From Rhodocyclaceae bacterium (GTDB lineage: Bacteria > Pseudomonadota > Gammaproteobacteria > Burkholderiales > Rhodocyclaceae): 64,000 bases of DNA. Each line of letters starts with the position of its first letter. The first letter of the stretch is position 1. The translations under genes were made by a program, and so were the position numbers. Shown here one piece after another: positions 37,814 to 45,987 of the stretch. The stretch covers positions 1 to 64,000 of the forward strand of contig JAEUNJ010000217.1 of NCBI GenBank assembly GCA_016791145.1, read 5' to 3'. The notes below the pieces were generated by a model. It was not told the origin of the DNA, did no database searches, and was given only the letters and a program-made list of their open reading frames with translations.

Positions 37814-38080
37814 CGCGGCCCCGGCGCGTGCGGCGCGTCGCGACGTGATCCGGGTACCGGGTCACGAGCGGGGAGAAGAACCGGCTTCGCCCCTGGCCGG
37901 CCCCGGAGCCCGGGGCCGGAGGTTCGGGGCCGCATGAGTTTCGGTCCCTCCGGGTCAGGCCGTGGTCCGGTACCGGGCGGGACAAAGCACGGATCTTGCA
38001 AGCGGTTCCTTTCGGAACACCTTCCCAACCCACGAACCGCCGGAACGCCAGCGCACTCCGGTCCGCTCGGAACAACGCCC

Positions 38081-38776
38081 ATGACCTTCCCGACTTCAGT
38101 TTCGTTCGGCATCCTGCTCCTGTGCTGTGTCACCGCCGCCCGCGCCGACCTGGAACCCCTGCTCGCCCGGGTCGCGGCCGCCTATGGTGGCGGCCCCACG
38201 CCGGCCGCCCTGCTGGAGAAGGGGACGACCACCTCGCTTCGGCGCGGCGCCGGACCGGTGGAGCGCCTGTGGGCCGGCGACGCGGATGGGGACCGGTTCC
38301 GCATCGTGATCGCCTATCCGGGCGGAACGGAGAAGCGGACGCTGCTGGGAGCCCGGGCCTGGCAGCAGGACCGCCCGGCCACCGCCGCCTTCCGTGGCGC
38401 CGTGGTGCTGCAGGCGGCGCGCATGGCGCTGCCCTGGCGCCTCCGGGACGCCGGCCGTGCCCTGTCGGACCAGGGCACGGCGCCCGGGCCCGACGGCCGG
38501 CCCCGGCGCATCGTCGCGTGGTCCCCGGAACCGGGGGTCGCGCTGACCGCCGAGATCGACCCGGAGTCGGGCCGCATCCTCCGCTCGGTGGGCCGGCTCG
38601 GCGAGGGCGACACCCGGATGGAATTCGCCACCGAGTATTCCGAGTTCATGGCCGGAACCCCGCACGGTTACGCTGCGCGGGAGCGGCACTTCGCGATGGG
38701 CCAGTACATCGGCGAAACGCACCTCACGGAGGTGTCCGTGCCGGCCGCCCCCGGGGACGGGCTGTTCACGCCCTGA
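38081..38776 (+). CDS. Exported protein of unknown function
   Basis: A 231-residue protein with a signal peptide (SFGILLLCCVTAARA). The mature part is rich in Arg and Ala: YPGGTEKRTLLGARAWQQ, VVLQAARMALPWRLRDAG, and a C-terminal MGQYIGETHLTEVSVPA. It resembles outer-membrane lipid carrier-like periplasmic proteins in length only, and no family is recognised with confidence. ATG 38081 fits the signal peptide. It is convergent with the cytochrome pair that starts the large cluster, with 28 bases between the two stops. Confidence 0.6.
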   Translation: MTFPTSVSFGILLLCCVTAARADLEPLLARVAAAYGGGPTPAALLEKGTTTSLRRGAGPVERLWAGDADGDRFRIVIAYPGGTEKRTLLGARAWQQDRPATAAFRGAVVLQAARMALPWRLRDAGRALSDQGTAPGPDGRPRRIVAWSPEPGVALTAEIDPESGRILRSVGRLGEGDTRMEFATEYSEFMAGTPHGYAARERHFAMGQYIGETHLTEVSVPAAPGDGLFTP

Positions 38777-38804
38777 CCGCGGCCCCGGCGGGGACGGCGC
38801 GGGG

Positions 38805-39821
38805 TCAGCGGGCCGCCGCTCCCGTCCGGGCAGCCATCCTGGGCGGCAGCGGATGGAAGGCCCGGGCCACGTAGTCGACGATGGCGTCGATCTCGGCGGG
38901 TTTCAGCACGTCCCGCCAGGCCGGCATGGAGGTGTCCGGCAGGCCCTCGGCAATGGTCCGGGCCAGCCGCTCCCGGGTCATGCCGACCATGAAGCCCGCG
39001 TCCCGCAGGTCGCGCGGATGCGGTTCCAGGAAGGCCCCGATCCAGTTCCGGCCGCTGCCGTCGGCGCCGTGGCAGAAGGCGCAGTTGGCCTGGAAGAGCC
39101 GCTCGCCGCGCTTCTCGGCCGCCGAGAGGCCGCGCAGGCGGGGCACCACGTCGTGCCTGGCGTAGGGGCTGGCGCCCGCCAGGGCGTCGACGCCGGGCGG
39201 GGGATTGGCGAGGGAGAAGCCGTTGCGCGGGTAGGACAGCGGCCGCGCGTCCCAGGCGACGCCATCGTCGCCGGGCGCACCCCGGTCGTGGCAGCTCACG
39301 CAGGCGGAGAGATAGAGCCGCTTGCCCTCGGCCTGGGACGGGTCCAGGGATTCCCATTCCCGGGAAAGCGGAATCTCGCCGGTTGCAAAGGGATAGGCGG
39401 CCCGGTAGCGCTCGTGGCCCGGCCAGCCGTTCTCGGGGGTGTGGTAGCGCGTATTGACTGCCTTGTCGCGGACGAAGGCCTCGTGGACAAAGCGGGCCAC
39501 GTCCTCGATCTCCCGGGCGCTGATGACCCGGGCGAAGGACTTCATGGCCGTGCCCGGCCGGCCCTGGCGCAGGGTCTCCCGGATGTGCGCGGGCGTGAGG
39601 CGGGCCGGATCGGCCCGGGTGAAGTCGGTGGGCGGTGGGCTGACGAAGGTGGCCGCCAGGGTCTTGGCGTCGCCGGAGTAGCCGTGGCAGTAGTAGCAGC
39701 GGAAGTTGTAGACCGCGCGGCCGGCCGCCAGGGGGTCCGGGGGGGCTGCATGGACTGCGCCGGCGACCGCCAGGGCGCCCAGCCAGGCGGCGGCCGGCGG
39801 GCGCCGGCGGCGGGCCGCCAC
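38805..39821 (-). CDS. Triheme c-type cytochrome (cytochrome c class I domains)
   Basis: A 338-residue exported cytochrome with three CXXCH motifs: CYYCH, CVSCH and CAFCH. Each belongs to a monoheme class I domain; the axial Met candidates include LPDTSMPAWRDVL and RQGRPGTAMKSFARVI. The signal region is PPAAAWLGALAVAGAVHAAP. The start is GTG at 39821, two bases after the stop of the upstream paralogue, so the two are coupled. It is likely periplasmic, shuttling electrons between membrane complexes and terminal multiheme proteins. Confidence 0.85.
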   Translation of the reverse strand: MAARRRRPPAAAWLGALAVAGAVHAAPPDPLAAGRAVYNFRCYYCHGYSGDAKTLAATFVSPPPTDFTRADPARLTPAHIRETLRQGRPGTAMKSFARVISAREIEDVARFVHEAFVRDKAVNTRYHTPENGWPGHERYRAAYPFATGEIPLSREWESLDPSQAEGKRLYLSACVSCHDRGAPGDDGVAWDARPLSYPRNGFSLANPPPGVDALAGASPYARHDVVPRLRGLSAAEKRGERLFQANCAFCHGADGSGRNWIGAFLEPHPRDLRDAGFMVGMTRERLARTIAEGLPDTSMPAWRDVLKPAEIDAIVDYVARAFHPLPPRMAARTGAAAR

Positions 39822-39823
39822 GG

Positions 39824-40855
39824 TCAGCCCCGGCCGGACCGGATGTAGCGGCGGAACACGAACTCGGAGACGTCGGCGATCTCCTGGTCGGTGAGGACCT
39901 TGCTCCAGGCCGGCATCTCGGTGCCCAGCTTGCCCATGGCGGTGGCGGCATAGATGACGGGACGGTTGAACGTGCTGCGCGACTTGAGTTCGACGAAGTT
40001 GCGCGGCTTCGGATTGATGAAGTAGGCCCGCGGCCCCTTGCCGTCGCCCTTGGCGCCGTGGCAGGTGGCGCAGTTGGCCATGTAGAAGCGCTCGCCGCGG
40101 GCGGCGTCCCCCTTCAGGCCGTTGGGCATCGGCAGGCTCATGTCGGACCGGGCGACGGCCGGGGCCGGATCGCTCTGCTTGCCGCCGTGGGCCTTGACGC
40201 CGGAGATGCTGGTCTCGGGAACCATCAGGGCGGCGCGCACGTAATCCACGATGGCCTCGATGTCGGCGGGCGGGAGCCGTTCGGCGAAGCCGGCCATGGC
40301 CGTGCCGGGACGTCCCCGGGTCACCGATTCGACCATCCGCTCGCGGGACAGCTCGGCGCGGGACTGGGGCGAGGACAGGTCGCGGGGCGGGGTCGGGCCG
40401 CCCACCGGGTGGTTGGAACCCTGGCCCCGCTCGCCATGGCATGCGACGCAGTTGTGGGCGTACAGGGAACGTCCCTTCTGCAGGCGCGGGTCGAGGGCGA
40501 CGATCATGAAGGTGTCGCGGATGTAATCGACGACGGCCTCGATCTCCTTCTCGTTCAGCTGGGTCTGCCATCCCACCATGGCCGTGCCGGCCTTGCCGTG
40601 GGCCACGATGGTGATCATGGCCTCGCGGCCCAGGTTCGCGGCGGTGCTGAAATCCCGGGGCGGCGGGTTCAGGCTGGCCCGCGCCCGGCTGCGCCCGTCG
40701 CCCCGGTCGCCGTGGCAGACCGAGCAGTAGTTGTGGTACAGGACGTCGGGCTTGATCTGGCCGCCCTTCAGGGGCCGCTCCCCAGCCAGGGCCGCGGCCC
40801 CCCCGGCAAGGATGCCCAGGGTCAGGATCAGTCCGGTCAGCGAAAGGCGGGGCAT
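39824..40855 (-). CDS. Triheme c-type cytochrome (cytochrome c class I domains)
   Basis: A 343-residue exported protein, paralogous to the next gene in the operon. A signal peptide (MPRLSLTGLILTLGILAGGAAALA) precedes three CXXCH motifs (CSVCHGDRGDG, CVACHGERGQG, CATCHGAKGDG), each followed by an axial methionine in KAGTAMVGWQ, RPGTAMAGFAE or KLGTEMPAWSK. The repeated layout shows three tandem class I cytochrome domains. It is divergent from the c5-type cytochrome at 41012; the 156-base gap carries a sigma-54-like promoter and a dyad. Confidence 0.9.
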   Translation of the reverse strand: MPRLSLTGLILTLGILAGGAAALAGERPLKGGQIKPDVLYHNYCSVCHGDRGDGRSRARASLNPPPRDFSTAANLGREAMITIVAHGKAGTAMVGWQTQLNEKEIEAVVDYIRDTFMIVALDPRLQKGRSLYAHNCVACHGERGQGSNHPVGGPTPPRDLSSPQSRAELSRERMVESVTRGRPGTAMAGFAERLPPADIEAIVDYVRAALMVPETSISGVKAHGGKQSDPAPAVARSDMSLPMPNGLKGDAARGERFYMANCATCHGAKGDGKGPRAYFINPKPRNFVELKSRSTFNRPVIYAATAMGKLGTEMPAWSKVLTDQEIADVSEFVFRRYIRSGRG

Positions 40856-40908
40856 GGGGCAGGTCTCCGTGGCGCGAAAGGGAATGGCCGGACCAGAGGC
40901 AATTTCCG

Positions 40909-40924
40909 TTCCCGGCCCTGGGAA
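40909..40924. promoter_or_regulatory. TTCCC-N6-GGGAA dyad upstream of the c5 gene
   Basis: TTCCCGGCCCTGGGAA, the same 16-base dyad type seen three times before each of the two sigma-54 promoters at 43574 and 45912. It starts 42 bases before the -24 element at 40951. A weak minus-strand GG-N10-GC match (40912-40899) overlaps it. Confidence 0.55.
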
Positions 40925-40949
40925 AGCCCGTTGGCCGGACCCGGAGTGG

Positions 40950-40964
40950 TGGCATATGGATTGC
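40950..40964 (+). promoter_or_regulatory. Putative sigma-54 promoter of the c5 cytochrome gene
   Basis: TGGCATATGGATTGC has the invariant GG at 40951-40952 and GC at 40963-40964, exactly ten bases apart, with good flanks (TGGCA, TTGC). Transcription would start near 40976, leaving a leader of about 36 bases with AAGGA before ATG 41012. Confidence 0.65.
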
Positions 40965-41011
40965 TTCCTTCCCACGGGTCGGACCGCGACGGAACCCCCG
41001 AAGGACTGGGC

Positions 41012-41395
41012 ATGGTGTGGAACGCGGCATTTGAGTTTCCCGCATGGAGGCGCTGGGCGATGGCCGTCCTGGGCATGCTGCTGCTCGCCGGCCTCCCGCT
41101 GCTCGGCCTCGCCCCGGCATGGACCGCCGCCAGCGGCGGGTCGGACCTGGGCCGGGAAACCTACGTGCAGACCTGCGCCCTGTGCCATGCGAAAGGCACG
41201 GCCAACGCCCCGCGCCTGGGAAACCGGGAGGAGTGGCAGGCCCGCATTGCCCGCGGCCGGCCGGAACTGCTCCGGTCGGTGCTGAAGGGCAAGGGCGCCA
41301 TGCCTCCCAAGGGCGGGAATGCCTCCCTGTCCGACCGGCAGGCCGCCGCCGCCCTGGATTACCTGCTGTCCCAGTTCGAGGAAGCCCATCGATGA
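41012..41395 (+). CDS. Monoheme cytochrome c5-type protein
   Basis: A 127-residue exported cytochrome c5. A hydrophobic N-terminus (WAMAVLGMLLLAGLPLLGLAPAW) precedes one heme in YVQTCALCHAKGTANAPRLGNREEW, and the axial Met region is KGKGAMPPKGGNASLSDRQAAAALDYLL. It closely resembles the N-terminal domain of the fusion cytochrome at 50849-51889. AAGGA lies seven bases before the ATG. A terminator-like hairpin follows 60 bases after the stop. Confidence 0.88.
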   Translation: MVWNAAFEFPAWRRWAMAVLGMLLLAGLPLLGLAPAWTAASGGSDLGRETYVQTCALCHAKGTANAPRLGNREEWQARIARGRPELLRSVLKGKGAMPPKGGNASLSDRQAAAALDYLLSQFEEAHR

Positions 41396-41456
41396 ACCGA
41401 GCTCCCTGTGTTGTCGCCACCACGTCCCTTTCCGTGGGCAACGACAACATCCCTTT

Positions 41457-41495
41457 GCCGTGGCCGCCCTCCCGGGGCCACGGCGCCTTTCTTTC
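41457..41495 (+). terminator. Hairpin with T-rich tail after the c5 gene
   Basis: Arms GCCGTGGCC (41457-41465) and GGCCACGGC (41476-41484) pair perfectly around a 10-base loop and are followed by GCCTTTCTTTC. It could end the c5 transcript or form a leader for the tetraheme gene at 41520. No separate promoter for that gene was recognised. Confidence 0.5.
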
Positions 41496-41519
41496 ACCGA
41501 CAGCATCGTCCCCAAGACC

Positions 41520-42257
41520 ATGGCGCCGCCGATCCGAGGCCCGGGAAGCGTGGCCCGCGCCGCCCTCCTGGGCACTGCATTCCTGCTTTTCGCCCTCCCC
41601 GCGCCGGCCGACATGCGGATGACGCGCCACAGCCTGGCCAGCCGACAGGGCGGCGCGCTCCCGGCGGACGAACGGGAGGTCTGCATCTTCTGCCACACGC
41701 CGCAGGTCACCGGGTCGAGGCCCGGCGCGCCGCGCTGGCAGGAATCCCTGGGGACGGACTTCGCCTTCACCCTCTACGACGACATCGGACGGCTCGGCTT
41801 CGACCGGACCACGGTGGGTTCCCAGTCCGTCGCCTGCCTCTCCTGCCATGACGCCAACCAGGCCCGCGAGGTGGGCCGCACCTCGGCCGACCATCCCTTC
41901 GGCATCCCCTACCGGGGCGCCCGGAAGTCCGCCTTCCAGCCGCCCCGGGAGGGACCCGAGCGCCCCGGGGACAGCCGCCACGTGCATGCGCGCCGGCTGG
42001 TCGCCGTGGACGACTTCCGCGACGCGAGCCAGGGCACCATCGAGAACCGCCGCTTCTGGTGGGTTTCCGCCTCCGGCGTCACCGCGCGGCGCACCCGCCA
42101 GGACCTGCCCCTGTACGGCCGGCGCGACGCCGAGACCGGCGAGGAGACGCCGCACATCGAATGCGGCAGCTGCCACGACCCCCACTCCCCGAACGGCCAG
42201 TTCCTGCGCGTCGCCGCCGGCGCGGGCGCCCTCTGCCTCACCTGCCACTCGAAATGA
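41520..42257 (+). CDS. Tetraheme c-type cytochrome, CHTPHG-family core
   Basis: A 245-residue exported protein with a signal peptide to about residue 31. CXXCH motifs start at residues 55 (CIFCHTPQ), 106 (CLSCHDAN), 215 (CGSCHDPHSPNG) and 239 (CLTCHSK). It shares the core of the genes at 44762, 45988 and 55885: RHSLAS near the mature N-terminus, DHPFG in the middle and a C-terminal CxSCHDPH-FLRV-CLTCH block. The first motif has CHTPQ instead of CHTPHG. It lies 16 bases before the beta-propeller gene and is probably co-transcribed with it. Confidence 0.88.
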   Translation: MAPPIRGPGSVARAALLGTAFLLFALPAPADMRMTRHSLASRQGGALPADEREVCIFCHTPQVTGSRPGAPRWQESLGTDFAFTLYDDIGRLGFDRTTVGSQSVACLSCHDANQAREVGRTSADHPFGIPYRGARKSAFQPPREGPERPGDSRHVHARRLVAVDDFRDASQGTIENRRFWWVSASGVTARRTRQDLPLYGRRDAETGEETPHIECGSCHDPHSPNGQFLRVAAGAGALCLTCHSK

Positions 42258-42273
42258 CATCGGAGATGCCCGC

Positions 42274-43434
42274 ATGACGCCCACAGCGCCCTTCCACCGG
42301 TCCCGCCCGGGCCCCGCCCGCGCGACTCTGGCCCGCCTGGCCGTCCTTCTCGCCGCGGCCCTCCTCGCCGGCTGCGTCGCCGTCGGCGACCGGCCCGCGG
42401 ATGCCGGGCGCAGGAGCGCCCAGGCCCTGGTGTTTCCGCCGCCACCGGACGAACCGCGCTTCGTGTATGAGCGCAGCATCCGCGGCAGCGCCGACGTGAT
42501 CCCGGACAGCGAGGAGTCGGCGCTGCGCCGGGCCCTGACCGGCGAGGGGCGCACCAGCGAGGGCCTGGGCAAGCCCTACGCCCTGGCCGTGCAGAAGGGG
42601 CGCATCTTCGTGTCCGATTCCGCCGAGCGCTTCGTGAAGGTGTTCGACGTGCCGGAGGGCCGCTATTTCAAGATCGGCGACGAGGACGGCGACGGCCAGC
42701 TGGTGAAGCCCCTCGGGCTGGACGTGGATGACCGCGGCAACCTCTACGTGGCCGACGGCACCCAGAAGCTGATCGTCGTCTTCGACCGGGACGGCAAGTT
42801 CCAGCGCCGCATCGGCGGCCCCAAGTTCTTCGACCGCCTGTCCAGCGTCACCGTGGACCCCAAGGGCGACCGGATCTATGTGGTCGACATCGGCGGCGTG
42901 ACCTCCGACCTGCACCGGGTGCGCGTCTTCGACGCGCGCTCCGGCGAGCACGTGCGGGACATCGGCAAGCGGGGCAGCGGGCCCGGCGAGTTCAACCTGC
43001 CGCGGGACGTGGCGGTGGGCCGGAACGGGCAGCTCTACGTGGTGGACGGCGGCAACTTCCGGGTCCAGATCTTCGACCGGGACGGGCGCTACCAGCAGAG
43101 TTTCGGGTCGGTGGGCAAGCAACTGGGCAGTTTCGCCCGCCCCAAGGAGGCGGCCACCGACCGGGAGGGGAACGTCTATGTGGCCGACGCGGCCTTCGGG
43201 AACTTCCAGATCTTCACGCCGGAAGGCGAACTCCTGATGTTCGTCGGCGACCGGGGGGAGCAGGACGTGCCGGGCCGCTACATGCTGCCGTCGGGGATCG
43301 CCGTGGACGAGGATGGCCGCATCTACTTCGTAGACCAGTGGTTCCGCCGCATCGACGTCTTCCGCCCCTATCCCATGAAGGCGGAGGACGGCTACCTGGG
43401 ACGGCGCCCCGGACCCAGGACGGCCAGGAAGTAG
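42274..43434 (+). CDS. NHL-repeat beta-propeller lipoprotein
   Basis: A 386-residue lipoprotein with the lipobox LLAGC (Cys34, +2 Val, consistent with outer-membrane sorting). After FPPPPDEPRFVYERSIRG comes a six-bladed NHL propeller. Blades read KPLGLDVDDRGNLYVADGTQKLIVVFDRDGKF, FNLPRDVAVGRNGQLYVVDGGNFRVQIFDRDGRY and FARPKEAATDREGNVYVADAAFGNFQIFTPEGELL. The gene at 43635 is a close paralogue and the one at 54705 a more distant one. NHL lipoproteins accompany multiheme cytochromes in Geobacter export clusters. The role here is likely scaffold or assembly factor. Confidence 0.9.
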   Translation: MTPTAPFHRSRPGPARATLARLAVLLAAALLAGCVAVGDRPADAGRRSAQALVFPPPPDEPRFVYERSIRGSADVIPDSEESALRRALTGEGRTSEGLGKPYALAVQKGRIFVSDSAERFVKVFDVPEGRYFKIGDEDGDGQLVKPLGLDVDDRGNLYVADGTQKLIVVFDRDGKFQRRIGGPKFFDRLSSVTVDPKGDRIYVVDIGGVTSDLHRVRVFDARSGEHVRDIGKRGSGPGEFNLPRDVAVGRNGQLYVVDGGNFRVQIFDRDGRYQQSFGSVGKQLGSFARPKEAATDREGNVYVADAAFGNFQIFTPEGELLMFVGDRGEQDVPGRYMLPSGIAVDEDGRIYFVDQWFRRIDVFRPYPMKAEDGYLGRRPGPRTARK

Positions 43435-43439
43435 GTCTT

Positions 43440-43522
43440 TTCCCGCCGGCGGGAAGCCCTTCTTCCCTGGGTCGGGAATCACCGAGGGACTCCGGGATGC
43501 CGGCCCTTCCCATTCTCCGGAA
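43440..43522. promoter_or_regulatory. Three enhancer-like dyads before the first sigma-54 promoter
   Basis: Three 16-base TTCCC-N6-GGGAA-type dyads: TTCCCGCCGGCGGGAA (43440-43455), TTCCCTGGGTCGGGAA (43463-43478) and TTCCCATTCTCCGGAA (43507-43522). Their start-to-start spacings are 23 and 44 bases. The third begins 67 bases before the -24 GG at 43574. The arrangement is repeated exactly at 45778-45860. They are likely binding sites for an NtrC-type activator. Confidence 0.75.
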
Positions 43523-43572
43523 AATCGCGCCGCGCCGGCCCGACGGAGCCGCCAGGTCCCTCGCCGGCCGCG

Positions 43573-43587
43573 TGGCACGCCTCGTGC
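43573..43587 (+). promoter_or_regulatory. Sigma-54 promoter of the propeller-pentaheme operon
   Basis: TGGCACGCCTCGTGC, with GG at 43574-43575 and GC at 43586-43587 ten bases apart, a near-consensus -24/-12 element. Transcription would start near 43599, about 36 bases before ATG 43635, with GGGGAGAGG in the leader. Confidence 0.82.
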
Positions 43588-43634
43588 ATACACTACTGCG
43601 CATAATCTCAGGGGAGAGGTCCCAGGACACCCGC

Positions 43635-44765
43635 ATGACGGCCCGGCGACCCGATACGATGAATACCTCCGCGCACACCCGCCGGCGCTCCGCCCGCCTC
43701 CTGTTGTCGGGGTGCGCCGGGTTCGCCGCGGGCATGGCGCTGCTTTCCGGCTGCGGCGTCCAGGCGCCACGCGGCGGCGAGAAGGAGGCACGCATCCAGC
43801 GGATCTGGCCGGAGCCCCCCAACCCCCCGCGCTACGTCTATGAGACGGCCCTGCGCTCCCTGGCCGACATCAAGCCGGAAACCGACCAGGAACGCCTGCA
43901 GCGGCAGTTGACCGGCCGCGGCGCCATCCCCTCGGACCCCGTGTTCCGCAAGCCGGCTGCCGTCGCGGCCCGCAAGGGGCGGATCTACGTGGCGGACCCG
44001 CCCACGTCCGCCGTGGTCGTCTTCGACGTGCCCCGCCGCAGCATCTTCCGCATGGGGGTGCGGGAACCCAACCAGGTCCAGAAACCCGTGTCGCTGGCCA
44101 TCGACGACCGGGACCGGGTCTACGTTCTGGATGGCCAGGCCCGCCGGGTGCTGGTCTTCGACGCCCTGGGCCTCTTCCAGTTCGCCGTGGGGGACCCCAG
44201 GGCCCTGCGCCAGCCGGCGGGCGTTGCGGTGAGCCCGGACGGCTCCAGGATCTACGTGGTGGACCGGGGCGGGGTCGAGGAGGAGGACCATCGGGTCGTC
44301 GCCTACGCGCCGGACGGACGCGAGTTGTACCGGCTGGGGCCCCGGGGAAGGAACCCCGGCCAGTTCAACATCCCGCTGGCGGCGAGCGTCGCCCGCGACG
44401 GCACCCTCCTCGTCCTGGACGCCGGCAATTTCCGCGTCCAGGCCTTCGACGCCGAGGGTCGCCACCGGCGCAGCTTCGGCGGCGTGGGGACCGAACTGGG
44501 CCGCTTCTCCCGTCCGCGCAGCATCGCCGCGGACCAGGACGGGAACGTCTTCGTGGCCGATGCCTCCTTCAACAACGTCCAGATCTTCGATGCCGAGGGC
44601 CGCCTGCTCATGTGGATCGGCCGTCCGGAACTGAACGACGGCCCCGGCCAGTTCGGCCTGCTGGCCGGCCTCGCCACCGACGAGACCGGCCGCCTCTACG
44701 TCACCGACACCTATCACGGCAAGATCGAGGTCTATCGCCGTGCCGTTCCCGGAGACCTGCAATGA
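43635..44765 (+). CDS. NHL-repeat beta-propeller lipoprotein
   Basis: A 376-residue lipoprotein with lipobox LLSGC (Cys40, +2 Gly). WPEPPNPPRYVYETALRSLADI parallels the start of the gene at 42274. The propeller includes KPVSLAIDDRDRVYVLDGQARRVLVFDALGLF, FNIPLAASVARDGTLLVLDAGNFRVQAFDAEGRH and FSRPRSIAADQDGNVFVADASFNNVQIFDAEGRLL. ATG 43659 is an alternative start eight codons in. Its stop overlaps the pentaheme start as ATGA, so propeller and cytochrome are produced together. This pairing repeats the 41520-42274 neighbours in reverse order. Confidence 0.9.
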   Translation: MTARRPDTMNTSAHTRRRSARLLLSGCAGFAAGMALLSGCGVQAPRGGEKEARIQRIWPEPPNPPRYVYETALRSLADIKPETDQERLQRQLTGRGAIPSDPVFRKPAAVAARKGRIYVADPPTSAVVVFDVPRRSIFRMGVREPNQVQKPVSLAIDDRDRVYVLDGQARRVLVFDALGLFQFAVGDPRALRQPAGVAVSPDGSRIYVVDRGGVEEEDHRVVAYAPDGRELYRLGPRGRNPGQFNIPLAASVARDGTLLVLDAGNFRVQAFDAEGRHRRSFGGVGTELGRFSRPRSIAADQDGNVFVADASFNNVQIFDAEGRLLMWIGRPELNDGPGQFGLLAGLATDETGRLYVTDTYHGKIEVYRRAVPGDLQ

Positions 44766-45676
44766 AAGCCCTGCGCAAGCTCGGCGGCCTGCCGCCCCTC
44801 CTCCTGGCGATCCTCGCGGCGCTGCTCTGGTTCGGGACGGCCCGGGCCGACACGGACCTGCCGACCAAGTTCTCCGACGTGGGCACCATCGGCAACACCC
44901 GCCACAACCTGACCCAGCGCCAGTCCTCCGGCGGCGGCCCCAACGGCTCGAGCATGGACCAGTACCGGAACGACTACCGGGAGATCTGCGTCTATTGCCA
45001 CACGCCCCACGGCGCCAATGCCGACGTGGCCCTGCCGCTCTGGAACCGCACCATCCGGAACACCACCTACACGGTCTACAGCAGCACCACCCTGACCAAT
45101 GCCACCGTCACGCAGCCGGGGGCGAACTCGCTCGCCTGCCTCTCCTGCCACGACGGCCAGACGGCGGTGGATTCCATCATCAACATGCCCGGCGCCGGCC
45201 GCTACCTCGAAAGCCAGAAGACCAGCCAGAACAACGCCTTCCTGAACACCTGGAACAATACCCGGGGGCCGGACGCGACGGTGCACCTGGGGCTGTCCGG
45301 AACCGAATGCCTGGCCTGCCATTCCTCCACGGCGGGCTTCATCGGCGCCGGGGCCACGGACTTCTCGGTGTTCGCCATCGGCACCAACCTGACCAACGAC
45401 CATCCGATCGGCGTCCTGCTGCCCACCGGCGAGGACTGGAAGGTGCCCACCGGAACCAAGGGCACGACCCGCTTCTTCGACACCAACGGCGACGGCCGCA
45501 TGGCTTCCAGCGAAGTACGGCTCTATGCCGGCGACCGGGGCCCGGAGGTGGAGTGCGCCTCCTGCCACGATCCCCATGGCGTCCCCAGCGGCGGCGCCGG
45601 CTCGCCCTTCATCAAGTCTTTCCTGCGCGTCACCCCGACGGGCAGCACCATCTGCCTGACCTGCCACAGCAAGTAG
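44762..45676 (+). CDS. Pentaheme c-type cytochrome, CHTPHG family
   Basis: A 304-residue exported protein with a signal peptide ending near ARA-D. Heme motifs start at residues 76 (CVYCHTPHGAN), 126 (CLSCHDGQ), 183 (CLACHSST), 265 (CASCHDPHG) and 298 (CLTCHSK). The four-heme core shared with the gene at 45988 (RHNLTQ, PLWN, NDHPIG, VECASCHDPH, FLRV) is complete; the extra heme is inserted between core motifs two and three. The mature protein is rich in Asn, Thr and Gly, as in surface-exposed cytochromes. It is coupled to the upstream propeller lipoprotein. Confidence 0.9.
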   Translation: MKALRKLGGLPPLLLAILAALLWFGTARADTDLPTKFSDVGTIGNTRHNLTQRQSSGGGPNGSSMDQYRNDYREICVYCHTPHGANADVALPLWNRTIRNTTYTVYSSTTLTNATVTQPGANSLACLSCHDGQTAVDSIINMPGAGRYLESQKTSQNNAFLNTWNNTRGPDATVHLGLSGTECLACHSSTAGFIGAGATDFSVFAIGTNLTNDHPIGVLLPTGEDWKVPTGTKGTTRFFDTNGDGRMASSEVRLYAGDRGPEVECASCHDPHGVPSGGAGSPFIKSFLRVTPTGSTICLTCHSK

Positions 45677-45777
45677 CCGCGTCCCTCCCGGCATCCGGCA
45701 GCGGCGATCCGCGCGGCTTGCCGCCGGGATACCCGATCGCAATACTCGGATTCCCGTTTCCTTTCAATCGCTTGTCC

Positions 45778-45860
45778 TTCCCGTCGCCGGGAAACCCTTC
45801 TTCCCTTCCCCGGGAACGGGAGCCCGACCACGCCGTCGGGAACCTTCCCGAATCCCGGAA
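45778..45860. promoter_or_regulatory. Three enhancer-like dyads before the second sigma-54 promoter
   Basis: TTCCCGTCGCCGGGAA (45778-45793), TTCCCTTCCCCGGGAA (45801-45816) and TTCCCGAATCCCGGAA (45845-45860). Spacings of 23 and 44 bases between dyads and 67 bases from the third to the -24 GG (45912) equal those at 43440-43574. In both sets the third dyad has CGGAA in place of GGGAA. Confidence 0.75.
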
Positions 45861-45910
45861 TTCCGGGGCCTGCCGGCCGATTCCGGCCACCCGCGCGGCA
45901 TTTCCCGGCA

Positions 45911-45925
45911 TGGCACGCCTCCTGC
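45911..45925 (+). promoter_or_regulatory. Sigma-54 promoter of the tetraheme gene
   Basis: TGGCACGCCTCCTGC, differing at one base from the promoter at 43573, with GG (45912-45913) and GC (45924-45925) ten bases apart. The expected start is near 45937. GAGGAAGGG at 45970-45978 lies before ATG 45988. Confidence 0.82.
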
Positions 45926-45987
45926 TAACCATTCACGCGAGGGCGGATGGTCCGCTGTCATCGTCGATAGAGGAAGGGACGAAAACC

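Larger units (their letters stand above)
45677..45987. other. 311-base regulatory intergenic region
   Basis: No gene. It holds three dyads (45778-45860), the sigma-54 promoter at 45911-45925 and a leader of about 50 bases before the tetraheme ATG. It is conserved in motif arrangement, but not in the sequence between motifs, with the region upstream of 43635. No terminator with a T-run was recognised behind the pentaheme stop. Confidence 0.75.

Noticed and set aside
40899-40912. A minus-strand sigma-54 promoter for the triheme operon
   Set aside because: GG-N10-GC spacing exists and TTGC matches, but the -24 flank (GGGAAC) is poor and it overlaps the TTCCC dyad. Not strong enough to list as a feature.
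38805-42572. A minus-strand frame open for more than 1,200 codons across both triheme genes and beyond
   Set aside because: Only the part from GTG 39821 to 38805 carries a coherent cytochrome with a signal peptide. The rest runs antisense to real genes and is open because of the high GC content.
43585-43610. CATAAT near 43600 as a sigma-70 -10 box for the propeller gene
   Set aside because: No -35 at suitable spacing, while the GG-N10-GC element with flanking consensus and upstream dyads is a far better explanation. CATAAT falls near the predicted start of the transcript.
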